A stretch of 64,000 bases of DNA from assembly GCF_016598485.1 (NCBI RefSeq), contig NZ_JAEMUW010000010.1, forward strand, positions 156,835 to 220,834, given 5' to 3'. Each line of letters opens with the position of its first letter. The first letter of the stretch is position 1. The notes beneath the pieces are model-generated. The model was not told where the DNA came from. It did no database searches and saw nothing but the letters and a program-made list of their open reading frames with translations. Below are positions 52,559-61,209 of the stretch, piece by piece. The DNA is from Micromonospora coerulea (GTDB lineage: Bacteria > Actinomycetota > Actinomycetes > Mycobacteriales > Micromonosporaceae). The translations under genes were made by a program, and so were the position numbers.

Positions 52559-53314
52559 CTATCCGTGGTCTGGACTTGGTTGGGCAGTGCCGTTTGAGAT
52601 TGTTTCGGGTTTGGTGTGGAGAACTTCACGGGCCTGTTCGGCGGCGCGGGTGATGCTTTCGCTGATGAAGTCGAGGAAGCGGGCGATGTTCTCCAGGCGG
52701 GTGGCGGCGGGGGTGTGGGGGCCGAGGATGGCGACGCCTTGGCGTGCGGTTTCGACAAGTTGGTCGTTGGACCGGGCGCTGGCGATCGTCGCCTGGTAGA
52801 AGAGTTCGTCGTCGACGACGTAGCGGTCGCGGCGGCGTTCGTCGCGTTCTCGGCGGACGAGGCTCTGGCTCTCCAGGAAGGCGATCGCTTTGGAGATGGA
52901 TGCCGGGCTGACCTGGAGGCGCTGGGCGAGCTGGGACGCGGTGAGGCTGCCCGCGTCGGTGGTGAACAGGCAGGTCAGCACCCGGGCCGTCATCTTGGGC
53001 AGGCCCGAAGCCATGAGGACGGTGGTGAGCATCTCCTCGTACTCGGCCACGGCCTCGGCGTCGCGTCCGTGTGGCTGGGGGACTGACTCCGACCCTCGGG
53101 GGGAGGCGGGCCTGCGCCGGTGAGCGCGGCGTTCGGTGGCGCGGTGGGCCAGGTCGGCGCGGTAGGCGGTGGGGCCGCCGTTGCGCATCACCTCACGCGT
53201 GATCGTCGAGGTCGGACGGTCGAGGCGTCGGGCGATCTCGGCGTAGGGGAGGCTGTCGGCCAGCCCCAGCGCAATCTGCTGGCGTTCCTGCTGGGTGAGC
53301 CTGCCTCCCGGCAT
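52559..53314 (-). CDS. Regulator with IS30-like HTH and GbsR/MarR-type winged helix
   Basis: 251 residues from the ATG behind AAGGAG. The N-terminus (RLTQQERQQIALGLADSLPYAEIARRLDRPTSTITREVMRNGG) is an HTH like that of IS30 transposases; a second winged helix (about 100-170; LTASQLAQRLQVSPASISKAIAFLESQSLVRRERD) is GbsR/MarR-like. Two DNA-binding units in one protein are unusual but seen in an actinobacterial family. It is divergent from the DUF4097/hydrolase operon across a repeat-rich 238-base region, which is the likely operator. Confidence 0.82.
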   Translation of the reverse strand: MPGGRLTQQERQQIALGLADSLPYAEIARRLDRPTSTITREVMRNGGPTAYRADLAHRATERRAHRRRPASPRGSESVPQPHGRDAEAVAEYEEMLTTVLMASGLPKMTARVLTCLFTTDAGSLTASQLAQRLQVSPASISKAIAFLESQSLVRRERDERRRDRYVVDDELFYQATIASARSNDQLVETARQGVAILGPHTPAATRLENIARFLDFISESITRAAEQAREVLHTKPETISNGTAQPSPDHG

Positions 53315-53552
53315 CGCGATCTCCTTGGTGATCCTTCATGGCGGTCCGTGATCCCCCCACTATAGCGTTCACTTCTCATCCATTGCAATGATCAGGCCGG
53401 TGGTCGTTGCATTACTCCCAAGACCATTGCATCAGTTTCCTGGCCTTCACCTGGGAAGATAAAGATTCCGTGCAACAGATGTGTTGCCGGGTTTTGGAAA
53501 GCAACGTAGCGTTTCCGGTGTCAGAAACAACCAGTGAGCACGGGAGAGCACG
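53315..53552. promoter_or_regulatory. Repeat-rich control region of the DUF4097 operon
   Basis: Contains CATTGCAATG, a perfect palindrome (53381-53390); two further TTGCAT half-sites (53407-53412 and 53428-53433); an inverted repeat GCAACA-GATG-TGTTGC (53472-53487); and GGAAA...TTTCC (53496-53516). The recurring TTGCA/TGCAA core in one divergent promoter region points to several binding sites for the double-HTH regulator. Base composition is also markedly more A/T-rich than flanks. Confidence 0.5.
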
Positions 53553-54218
53553 ATGCAGAAGTTCGACACCCCCGCCCCGATCTCCGCCGTCCTGGACATC
53601 CCCGCCGGACGCATCCAGTTCATCGCCGCCGACCGCGCCGACACCACCGTCGAGGTCCTGCCCGCCAACCTCTCCAAGAGCCGCGACGTCCAGACCGCCG
53701 AGCAGACCACCGTCGCCTACGCCGACGGCGTCCTGCGGATCCACACCCCCGAGCCCAAGAACCAGCTCTTCGGCTCCTCCGGATCCCTGGAGGTCACCGT
53801 CCAGCTGCCCGCCGGCTCCCGCATCGAGGCCAAGGCCGCCAGCTCCGAGCTCCGCGGCGTCGGCCGCCTTGGCGACGTCGCCTTCGAAGGCGCGTACCGC
53901 CAGATCAAGATCGACGAGGCCGCGAGCGTCCGCCTCACTGCGATCGACGGCGACGTCGAGGTCGGCCGGCTTAACGGCCCCGCCGAGATCAGCACCGCAA
54001 GGGGCGACATCCGGATCACCGAGGCCGTGCGCGGCACGGTCGTGCTCAGCACCCAGTCCGGCGACATTTCGATCGCCGCCGCCGCCGGCGTCTCGGCCGC
54101 CCTGGACGCCGGCACCGGCTACGGCCGCATCAGCAACGCCCTCAAGAACGATGGCACCGCCGAACTCGACATCCGCGCCACCACCTCCCACGGCGACATC
54201 ACCGCCCGCAGCCTCTAA
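53553..54218 (+). CDS. DUF4097 family beta-strand repeat protein
   Basis: 221 residues. Repeated short strands of the DUF4097 adhesin-like beta helix: FDTPAPISAVLDIPAGRIQFIAADRADTTVEV at the start, LEVTVQLPAGSRIEAKAASSELRG, VRLTAIDGDVEVGRL, GDIRITEAVRGTVVLSTQSGDISI and SHGDITARSL. No signal peptide or lipobox is visible, so it is probably cytosolic or membrane-peripheral. GGGAGAG precedes the ATG. It is 11 bases upstream of the hydrolase gene and cotranscribed. Function in the family is unknown. Confidence 0.85.
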   Translation: MQKFDTPAPISAVLDIPAGRIQFIAADRADTTVEVLPANLSKSRDVQTAEQTTVAYADGVLRIHTPEPKNQLFGSSGSLEVTVQLPAGSRIEAKAASSELRGVGRLGDVAFEGAYRQIKIDEAASVRLTAIDGDVEVGRLNGPAEISTARGDIRITEAVRGTVVLSTQSGDISIAAAAGVSAALDAGTGYGRISNALKNDGTAELDIRATTSHGDITARSL

Positions 54219-54229
54219 AGGAGCAGAAC

Positions 54230-55066
54230 ATGACGGAGAACAACTCTTCCCCGACCAATTCGAAGTGGACCGGCATGGTGCCGGTTGACGATACGGCCCT
54301 GGCCGTCACCGACACCGGCGGTTCCGGTATCCCTGTGGTCTACCTCAATGGCCAGTTCGCCACTCAGGGATACTGGCGGCGGGTCATCGCCGAACTGGGG
54401 ACGGGGTGGCGGCACATCACCTACGACGAGCGGGCTCGCGGCAAATCGAAGCGCTCGGCGGACTATTCCTTCGAGGCCGCCGTCCGGGATGTCGATGCCG
54501 TTCTCGCGGCCAGGGGTGTGGACCGGGCGCTGCTGGTGGGCTGGTCCTACGGGGCGTTCGTCGGGGCGCACTGGGCCAGCCGGAATCCGGACCGTACCTT
54601 GGGCGCGGTCCTGGTTGACGGCGCGTTCCCGTACGACTGGCTCGACGAGGCCATGGAGCAGCGGATCCGGAAGCTGTTCCGGCGGATGAGCTGGTTCCTG
54701 CCGCTGCTGCGCCCGACGGGCCTGGCTCCGCGGATGACCGCCGAACAGCAGGCGAACAGCAACATCGAGCTCGGCAGGCTCTCCCGCGAGCGCGAGCTGG
54801 GCCCCGTGCTGGACAACATCACCGTCCCGGTGCGGTATGTGGTCGCTTCCGGGACGTCCTTCGGAAGCCGCGGTGATGAGCAGGAACGGATACGCACCAG
54901 CCTCGATGCGGTGACCGCCCGCAACCCGAACATCCAGATCGGCGCGAAGGTGGCCAGCAACCACGGTGCGATCCTCAAAAAGGACTTCCCGGCCATCGCC
55001 GAGGCCGTACGCGAGGTCGCCGCCCTCGACCGCGATGGGGCACTGAAGACACGACCAGCGGACTGA
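54230..55066 (+). CDS. Alpha/beta fold hydrolase
   Basis: 278 residues. The nucleophile elbow is GWSYG (104-108, Ser106); HITYDERARGKSKR (about 62-75) is the typical strand 4 region, and a late ASNHGA supplies the His. AAAGGAG stands seven bases before the ATG. It resembles epoxide-hydrolase/haloperoxidase-like alpha/beta proteins with no lid signature that would fix a substrate. Operon partner of DUF4097 and controlled with it. Confidence 0.87.
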   Translation: MTENNSSPTNSKWTGMVPVDDTALAVTDTGGSGIPVVYLNGQFATQGYWRRVIAELGTGWRHITYDERARGKSKRSADYSFEAAVRDVDAVLAARGVDRALLVGWSYGAFVGAHWASRNPDRTLGAVLVDGAFPYDWLDEAMEQRIRKLFRRMSWFLPLLRPTGLAPRMTAEQQANSNIELGRLSRERELGPVLDNITVPVRYVVASGTSFGSRGDEQERIRTSLDAVTARNPNIQIGAKVASNHGAILKKDFPAIAEAVREVAALDRDGALKTRPAD

Positions 55067-55236
55067 CGCAACTACACTTCCTCGCCACCATCGTCCAGCT
55101 CGACCGCGTCCGGGTCGCGCAAGGGCCGCAGGCCTTCGCGCGGGACGGACGCGGTGGCGTTGTGCGGCCGCGCACGGGGCAGGCGTTCGCCGAGTACGGC
55201 CGGATCGCCAGGCTGCCACGGCTGGTCACTCGTCGC

Positions 55237-55273
55237 CAACGTTTGACAGTGTCTCGTGCCCCCTGTGTGCCCC
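55237..55273 (+). repeat. Truncated copy of the 61.2/63.0 kb repeat
   Basis: AACGTTTGACAGTGTC and GTGCCC-N5-GTGCCC (55256-55272) match the start of the duplicated block at 61.2 and 63.0 kb nearly base for base. Similarity stops soon after, and no coding frame follows. Confidence 0.65.
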
Positions 55274-55325
55274 AGACAGCCATACGCCGACCGAGGATGA
55301 TCGACCTGGCAGGATCAGCCCGGTG

Positions 55326-55646
55326 ATGAGTTCCGCAAGGTTGCTGCGCTGCGAGGCGATCGCATGGGTCGACGAAGACTGTCCGGGGTGGGTCCGTGTG
55401 CGACTGGTCGACGCCTACGGACGAGTGTGGTTCTTCGTTGACAAGGTCCCGATCTTCTTCGTGGATGACGACACCCTTCCCGGCGCTTCTCTGCCCCGGC
55501 AGGCGTTCGTGAGGTGCTACGTCGTCGGTCAGCAGGAGGACCAGATCCTTCTCGTCAGCACTGATCCGGACCACGGGGAAGCTGAGGACGGAACTACCCA
55601 GTTCCGGGTTCGACCGGACCAGCTACAGCCAGCGAGCGCGACTTGA
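55326..55646 (+). CDS. Hypothetical protein (106 aa)
   Basis: Not recognised. CEAIAWVDEDCPGWVRVRLVDAYGRVWFFVDKVPIFF is a beta-rich start, and a charged C-terminus ends in VRPDQLQPASAT. GTG 55323 immediately before ATG 55326 is an alternative start. Its 3' end touches an IS110 remnant. No signal peptide or membrane helix. Confidence 0.6.
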   Translation: MSSARLLRCEAIAWVDEDCPGWVRVRLVDAYGRVWFFVDKVPIFFVDDDTLPGASLPRQAFVRCYVVGQQEDQILLVSTDPDHGEAEDGTTQFRVRPDQLQPASAT

Positions 55647-56055
55647 TGAACGTGAACTGTCAGCGTGGGAACCCGCCGACAAGCTCGCCGGCACCGAGAC
55701 CCGGATGACCGACGTCCTCGACGAGCTCAAGCTGACCGAACTGGTCACCTCCATCCCCGGCCTATCGGCCGTCGGCGCCGCGGCGATCCTCGCCCCAGGG
55801 CCGGCCCGCGCTGCGGCTGGCCGCCTGGCGGGCGGTCTGGGGCGCGCCCAGCGCGGCAACGCCGTTTACGCGGCCCGCTACCACCATCTGACGACGCGGG
55901 AGACCAACAAGCTCACCGCAACCCAAGCCCAGACCGTGATCGCCGCGGCCATCCTGCGCCAGTTGCACGCCGTGATCACCACCGGCCAGGCCTGGGATCC
56001 CCACATCGCAACTCACGGTGCCAACGGCCGCCGGCAGCTAGCTCTGGCCGCCTGA
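55636..56055 (+). mobile_element. IS110-family transposase remnant
   Basis: DKLAGTETRMTDVLDELKLTELVTSIPGLSAVGAAAILA is the C-terminal Transposase_20 region, then, after an internal deletion of the conserved central part and a frame change, LRLAAWRAVWGA and NAVYAARYHHLTTRETNKLTATQAQTVIAAAILRQLHAVITTGQ follow to the usual C-terminus. The N-terminal RuvC-like half is missing. Non-functional. Confidence 0.75.
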
Positions 56056-56426
56056 CTCTGCGTTACGGCGTTCGAGCTGACGGTCGGGGCGAGCCCTGCG
56101 CGGCATTGAGACACAACGTGATCTCGACGCTCATCATGGGCAGCCCCGGCCCGTCGTCTCATCAACCCGATTACACGTTGCTGGGGACCAACCCCATCAC
56201 CGCTATGCAGGGACAGACGACGGCCGAGGCACCGACCAAAAGCTTGAACAAAACGACTTACGCTGATGAGCGGACGTTCCAAAGGGCGCCTCGGACCAGC
56301 GAGGCTGGCACCAGAAAGTTCTTGAAAACAGCCCGGGAGGCGTTGTCGGATCGGGGCAGAGGTGTTCGTAGTAGGGGTGAGCGGCCGCCCGCGAGGGGCA
56401 CCCCGAACCACAGGAGATGATCCGAG
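56056..56426. other. Gap downstream of the IS110 remnant
   Basis: 370 bases without a supported gene. It probably contains the remaining IS110 end and the promoter of the DGPF gene, neither of which I can delimit. Confidence 0.35.
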
Positions 56427-56750
56427 ATGCAATACCTGTTTTCCGTGATCTTTGACAAGCCTGGCCTCGCCACCCCGGACGAGATGGCTGCGATCGACGT
56501 GTTCAACGACCAGCTTGTGGCCGAGGGCCACTGGGTCTTCGCCGGCGGCCTCGCCGCGCCCAGCACGGCCACCGTCATCGACAACCGAGGCGAGCAGGCG
56601 ATGATCACTGACGGGCCCTTCCTGGAGTCGAAGGAGTACCTGGCCGGCTTCTGGATCATCGAGGCCCCCGACCTCGACGTAGCCCTCAAGCTCGGCACCG
56701 AGGGGTCCAAGGCCTGCAATCGGAAGGTCGAGGTGCGGCCGTTTCTGTGA
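56427..56750 (+). CDS. YciI-like DGPF domain protein
   Basis: 107 residues. MQYLFSVIFDKPG, the ITDGPFLESKEYLAGFWIIEAPDLDVAL signature (DGPF at about 62) and EVRPF at the end are typical of YCII-related DGPF proteins. CAGGAG lies nine bases before the ATG. These proteins pair with ECF sigma factors of group 42. Here the sigma gene begins at once downstream, overlapping the stop, but is broken. The biochemical role of DGPF proteins is unclear. Confidence 0.9.
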   Translation: MQYLFSVIFDKPGLATPDEMAAIDVFNDQLVAEGHWVFAGGLAAPSTATVIDNRGEQAMITDGPFLESKEYLAGFWIIEAPDLDVALKLGTEGSKACNRKVEVRPFL

Positions 56751-57340
56751 GCGTGGTCGACGTCCGGGAGGCGATCATCCGCGCCCATCACGAGGTGGGC
56801 GCGGGTGGTCGCTGCCCTGACCAGGCGCTCCGCTGACCTCGCTATCGCCGAGGAGGCGGCGGCCGAGGCGTTCGCGACCGCCGTCGAGCGGTGGCCGACC
56901 GACGGCGTACCCCCAACCCCGGCGCCTGGCTGACCACCACCGCCAACCGCAAGGCCATCGACCGGATCCGGCGCGAGAACAAGCGCGACGACAAGCAGAA
57001 GGAGGCACAGGTGTTGTACGACGACGACCCGCCCGAGCCTCTCGGCGCCATCGACGACGAGCGGCTCCGGCTGATCTTCACCCGCTGTCACCCGGCGCTC
57101 GCGATGCATTCCCGCGTGGCGCTCACGCTGCGCATGGTCGGCGGTCTGACCGTGGCCGAGAGCGCCCGTGCCTTCCTGGTGCAGGCGACCACCATGGAGC
57201 AGCGGATCACCCGCGCGAAGGCCAAGATCAAGGCGGCTAACATCCCTTGTCAGGTGCCGTCCGCACAGGATCTCCCGGCACGCGTCTCCGGCGTACTCGC
57301 GCCTAGACCTGCCACTACCAGCGAAGACACCAGCTCCCTC
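56747..57340 (+). pseudogene. Broken ECF sigma factor (group 42 type)
   Basis: The first frame starts VSVVDVREAIIRAHHE, then shifts by loss of about two bases near 56796. The second gives RVVAALTRRSADLAIAEEAAAEAFATAVERWPTDGVP, then a one-base loss near 56912, then NPGAWLTTTANRKAIDRIRRENKRDDKQ, LIFTRCHPALAMHSRVALTLRMVGGLTVAE and QRITRAKAKIKAANIP. The C-terminal TPR-like domain of ECF42 factors is missing after VSGVLA. The gene overlaps the DGPF stop as in intact pairs. Confidence 0.8.
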
Positions 57341-57356
57341 AACTGCAACTGGAGTA

Positions 57357-58334
57357 CTAACCCGCGTTGGCGCGGCGGGCCGTGCTGAACCGGCGTTGGT
57401 AGGCGGCGGGGCTGATCGACAGCTTCCTGGCGAAAACCCGTCGCATGCTTTCGTAGCTGGGGAACCCGGCGAGGGTCGCGGCCTGCGTCGCGGTGTGTCC
57501 TTGGTCGAGCAGCGCCCTGGCCATGTCGAATCGGATGTTTTCCACGTAGCGGGCCGGTGTCGTGGACAGCTCGTCGTGGAAAAGCCGGGTGAGGTGCCGG
57601 GTGCTCACGTTGAGGTGTTTCGCGAGTTCACCGAGCGAGTGGTCCCCGCGGGGGTTCGCCGTCACCAAGTCGGTGATCTTACGGAGAGCCGGCGACCGGG
57701 GCGGCGGTCCTTGCAGCGGTGCCGAGAACTGGGACTGGCCGCCCGCACGCTGCATGTACACCACCATGGCGCGTGCGACGTCGCGCGCCAGGTCGGGCCC
57801 GTGGTCCTCTTCGACGAGAGCGAGCGCCAGATCGATACCGGCCGTCACCCCTGCCGACGTGTACGTGGTGCCATCGCGAACATAGATCGCGTCGGGCTCG
57901 ACGCGGCACGTCGGATACCGGGCGGCAAGCTCGTGCGCGACCTGCCAGTGTGTGGTCGCGCGCTTGCCGTCGAGGACGCCGGCGGCGGCGAGGACGAACG
58001 CCCCGGTGCAGATCGACGCGACCCGGCCGGCCACAGCCGCCGGTATCCGTGCGGCGTCCGCCAGATCGGCGGGGACACGGGCGCCCGGATAGAGGTCGGA
58101 CCCGGCCACCAGTAACGTGTCGAAAGCCGGCTCCGAGGAGACGGCGCCGTCGACCGCGATCCGGACCCCGAGGTTCGACGTGACGTCCGCACCGGTCGGT
58201 GACAGCAGCACGATCCGGTAGTCGGCACCGAACCGGTTCGCCTCCTTGAACACCTCCGCGGGACCGGCGATGTCCAGCAACGTCACTCCGTCGTAGACGA
58301 AGATCGCGACGCGATGGGGGCCAGCGTTCCCCAC
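57357..58334 (-). CDS. GlxA-type regulator (DJ-1/PfpI-like domain plus AraC HTH)
   Basis: 325 residues from GTG 58334, which has GAAGGG six bases upstream; the longer frame to 58427 adds a low-complexity Ser/Arg/Pro tail. A DJ-1-like domain fills about 8-175 (VAIFVYDGVTLLDIAGPAEVF, VASICTGAFVLAAAG with a Cys at the nucleophile elbow, GTTYTSAGVTAGIDLAL). The C-terminal AraC region (about 225-320) reads HLNVSTRHLTRLFHDEL and LLDQGHTATQAATLAGFPSYESMRRVF. It probably controls the divergent HD/oxidoreductase genes. Confidence 0.9.
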   Translation of the reverse strand: MGNAGPHRVAIFVYDGVTLLDIAGPAEVFKEANRFGADYRIVLLSPTGADVTSNLGVRIAVDGAVSSEPAFDTLLVAGSDLYPGARVPADLADAARIPAAVAGRVASICTGAFVLAAAGVLDGKRATTHWQVAHELAARYPTCRVEPDAIYVRDGTTYTSAGVTAGIDLALALVEEDHGPDLARDVARAMVVYMQRAGGQSQFSAPLQGPPPRSPALRKITDLVTANPRGDHSLGELAKHLNVSTRHLTRLFHDELSTTPARYVENIRFDMARALLDQGHTATQAATLAGFPSYESMRRVFARKLSISPAAYQRRFSTARRANAG

Positions 58335-58866
58335 TCCGGTCCCTTCTGAGCCGGATCCACGCGGTGAGCGGCCGGACCTCGGCGGCACTGACCGCCGTCG
58401 GGTCGGCGAAACAGGAGGCATGGACACCGCTTATTGGTAGCACGCCATTACCGGAGATGACCGGGTCCTCGTGGTTGCTCACGTTACGACTATTGCAGGT
58501 AAACGAACTCTCCGTGATCTTCGGCGATTACGTGCACGGCGGGTTTGTTCAGGAAACGCCGGAGCCGTTGCAAAGGCTGGTCTACGAGATCCTCGTGCCG
58601 CAACCGATGCCCGGTTGACTCACGCGACGAACCCGACACCAGGCGTCGCGTGGAACGGGCAGTGGCGAACGACGCGAAGTCGCAGGGCATGCGCTGGACC
58701 CGGCTGCGGGACGTGGCGCCGCGCGTGGTGGAGCACACGACTGCGATTTTGCCTGTCCGGATATGAGTGATTCCTGGCCGGACGAAGGCGGCGCCGTACG
58801 ACGATCGGTGGGCAGCATGGAGTTCGGAAACACGGTCCCCTCACATTTCCCGGAAGGTCAGAGATC
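58335..58866. other. Region between GlxA regulator and HD-domain gene
   Basis: 530 bases. Frames at 58364-58618 (plus) and 58490-58738 (minus) lack ribosome sites and recognisable motifs. A short stretch near 58500-58615 (NELSVIFGDYVHGGF, LQRLVYEILVPQP) might be a leftover of a gene. Otherwise it should hold the divergent promoters. Confidence 0.35.
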
Positions 58867-59505
58867 ATGCCAGAGGTCATCGCAGGGTTGGAGATTCCTG
58901 AGACAGCGGCGGTCGCCGAAGCGACCAGGCGCATCCAGGAGACGACCAGCCCCCTCATCTACCACCACTCCCGCCGGGTCTTCTTCTTCAGCCTGATTCA
59001 CGCTCACAAGCTTGGCGTGAAACCGGACCCGGAGCTGCTCTATCTGGCGGCCATGTTCCACGACACCGGCCTCCTGACTCCCTTTTCCGACGTCGAGCAG
59101 CGCTTCGAAGTCGATGGCGCCGACCACGCGCGCAAGTTCCTCCTGGACCAGGGTTTCTCGACGGCCGCCGCCGATACCGTTTGGACGGCGATCGCGCTGC
59201 ACACCACGCCGGGCATCCCCGACCGGATGGCCCCGGAAATCGCGACCACGTACCTCGGCGTCTTGACCGACGTGCTCGGCTTCGGCCTGGACGGACTGGA
59301 ACACGATCAGCTGGGCGAGATCCTCGCCGTCCATCCACGAGGGGACTTCAAGAACGAGTTTCTGCGCGCCTACGTCGACGGGCTGAAGAACCGCCCCGAA
59401 ACCACGAACGGCACCGTGAACTCCGACGTGCTCGAACACTTCATCCCCGGCTTCCAGCGCGTGACGACGGTCGAGCGCATCGTCGGTTCGCCCTGGCCGA
59501 GCTGA
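58867..59505 (+). CDS. HD-domain hydrolase (cyanamide hydratase-like)
   Basis: 212 residues. The metal ligands are His34 (or His33) in YHHSRR, His65-Asp66 in MFHDTGL and a late Asp in TDVLGFGLDG. The order and the ALHTTPGIPDR segment match the cyanamide-hydratase (Ddi2-like) branch of HD proteins. Reported members hydrate cyanamide to urea or act on related nitriles. CGGAAGG precedes the ATG at good spacing. Followed 24 bases later by a fragment of a transporter and then a quinone-oxidoreductase gene. Confidence 0.85.
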   Translation: MPEVIAGLEIPETAAVAEATRRIQETTSPLIYHHSRRVFFFSLIHAHKLGVKPDPELLYLAAMFHDTGLLTPFSDVEQRFEVDGADHARKFLLDQGFSTAAADTVWTAIALHTTPGIPDRMAPEIATTYLGVLTDVLGFGLDGLEHDQLGEILAVHPRGDFKNEFLRAYVDGLKNRPETTNGTVNSDVLEHFIPGFQRVTTVERIVGSPWPS

Positions 59506-59529
59506 TCGGACACCTCACGAGGCCACACG

Positions 59530-59790
59530 ATGAACGGTGTGAGTCACTTCGACAACGGACGTCGTATCGGACGTCGTGCTTCCTTCGTCCTGCTCGTCTG
59601 CGCGAACGTGCTGATGATGGCGACCGCGAGCGCGCCGTCCCCGATCTACCCGCTGTACCGGGAGCGCTGGGGCTTCTCGGTGACGATGCTGACGGTGATC
59701 TTCGCCGGGTACGTCGCCGGTCCGCTCGGCGCCTTGCTGACGGTCGGGTCGCTCAGCGATCACCTCGAGGAACGCCCGCACTTGGGGCCC
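59530..59790 (+). pseudogene. MFS transporter N-terminal fragment
   Basis: From ATG 59530: FVLLVCANVLMMATASAPSPIYPLYRERWGFSVTMLTVIFAGYVAGPLGALLTVGSLSDHL, i.e. the first two membrane helices and the loop-2 motif of a major facilitator. The rest of the transporter is deleted after about 59785. The frame runs on in phase through the start of the oxidoreductase, so a fused product is formally possible, but the oxidoreductase has its own ribosome site. Confidence 0.7.
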
Positions 59791-59883
59791 ACGGGGCCGG
59801 CATCACGCGCGCCACGAGCGGACCCCGTGCTGAACCCCCACAACCAACCCATATCGACGAACTTTCTTGGAAAGGATTCGAGC

Positions 59884-60825
59884 ATGCGAGCGATCACCGT
59901 GCGAGACCGTGACGCGGGTGTCAGCGGGCTCACCTTGACCGACATGCCTTACCCCCACGCTGCGGAGAACGACGCCATCGTGCGCGTGTACGCCGCAGGT
60001 TTCACCCCCGGAGAGCTCGACTGGCCGGGAACGTGGTCCGATCGCGCCGGTCGCGACCGGACACCCAGCATCCCCGGGCACGAGCTGTCCGGAGTTGTGG
60101 TCGAGCTCGGCTACGGAACCACCGGCCTCACCGTGGGCCAGCGGGTGTTCGGACTGACCGACTGGACCCGCAACGGATCCCTGGCCGAATACACCGCGGT
60201 GGAGGCTCGCAACCTCGCCCCCCTCGCGGCCGACATCGACCACACCGTGGCCGCCGCGCTGCCCATTTCCGGACTGACCGCATGGCAGGGACTGTTCGAC
60301 CACGCCCACCTCACGACCGGCCAGACCGTCCTCATTCACGGCGCCGCGGGCGGCGTCGGCTCGATCGCCGTTCAACTCGCGCGGGAGGTGGGCGCCCGCG
60401 TAATCGGCACCGGCCGAGCCGACGACCGTGATGTCGCGCTCGGCCTCGGCGCGCAGACCTTCCTAGACCTGGACGCCGACGATTTGCAGCACGTCGGCGA
60501 GGTGGACGTGGTGTTCGACGTCATCGGCGGCGACATCCTCGAGCGATCGACCGAACTGGTACGCCCGGGCGGCACCCTCGTCACCATCGCCATGCCACCT
60601 ACCGTGCGGCCCAAGGACGGGCGAGCCATCTTCTTCGTCGTCGAACCTGATCGCGCCCGGCTGACCGACCTCGCCCAGCGCCTCCGGACCGGACGGCTCA
60701 ACCCCATCGTCGGCGCCGTGCGACCGCTTTCCGAAACGGCCTCCGCGTTCGCCCGCCACCGCCGCACGCCGGGCAAGACGATCATTCAGGTCGCGGACGA
60801 ACAAGGAATGCCAACGAGCTTCTGA
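59884..60825 (+). CDS. NADPH:quinone oxidoreductase-like zinc-free MDR protein
   Basis: 313 residues from ATG 59884 after GGAAAGGA. A GroES-like N-terminus (MRAITVRDRDAG, GHELSGVVVELG) is followed by a Rossmann domain with HGAAGGVGSIAVQLAREVGARVIGTGR (NADPH binding, about 157-183) and FDVIGGD. No zinc-binding cysteine set is present, as in quinone oxidoreductases. It was probably part of an operon with the HD protein and the deleted transporter. Confidence 0.9.
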   Translation: MRAITVRDRDAGVSGLTLTDMPYPHAAENDAIVRVYAAGFTPGELDWPGTWSDRAGRDRTPSIPGHELSGVVVELGYGTTGLTVGQRVFGLTDWTRNGSLAEYTAVEARNLAPLAADIDHTVAAALPISGLTAWQGLFDHAHLTTGQTVLIHGAAGGVGSIAVQLAREVGARVIGTGRADDRDVALGLGAQTFLDLDADDLQHVGEVDVVFDVIGGDILERSTELVRPGGTLVTIAMPPTVRPKDGRAIFFVVEPDRARLTDLAQRLRTGRLNPIVGAVRPLSETASAFARHRRTPGKTIIQVADEQGMPTSF

Positions 60826-60981
60826 CCTGAAGGTAATCACGGTGAGCGATACTTCGCTGCTGTACTGCTGCCATCAGACGAGGCGCTGGAGGTGGAGCTT
60901 CGGGCGCTCGTTCCTCAGATGGCCCTGCTTGTGCTGGGGGGTTCGCCAATGTCCGGCAGTCTACGGCTGCGTGGACGAAAA

Positions 60982-61155
60982 TCACTTCCCCAGCGTGTGC
61001 ACCGCAGTCGAAGACACCGCGGCCAGTTCGGGCTGCGCAGGCAGAAATACCGTGGGGACACCCAGCGACTGGTTCATCGCGGCGAGCTGGTACTCGGTCC
61101 GAAGGTCGGTGGTGTTACGCACGTCGCGGACGATCACTCCTACTTCATGGCGACG
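60982..61155 (-). pseudogene. Remnant of a CoaD-like adenylyltransferase
   Basis: The minus strand reads VGVIVRDVRNTTDLRTEYQLAAMNQSLGVPTVFLPAQPELAAVSSTAVHTLGK and stop. This matches the C-terminal half of phosphopantetheine adenylyltransferase (VRGxRNxTDxxYExxMAxMNxxL, then the SSTxVRxLG motif). The nucleotide-binding N-terminus is missing. A fragment of a paralogue rather than of an essential coaD. Confidence 0.6.
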
Positions 61156-61209
61156 GCAGTAGGTGGAGGTCAATCCGCCTTGACGCTCGCCTGAGGCTGC
61201 CATGGTTAC

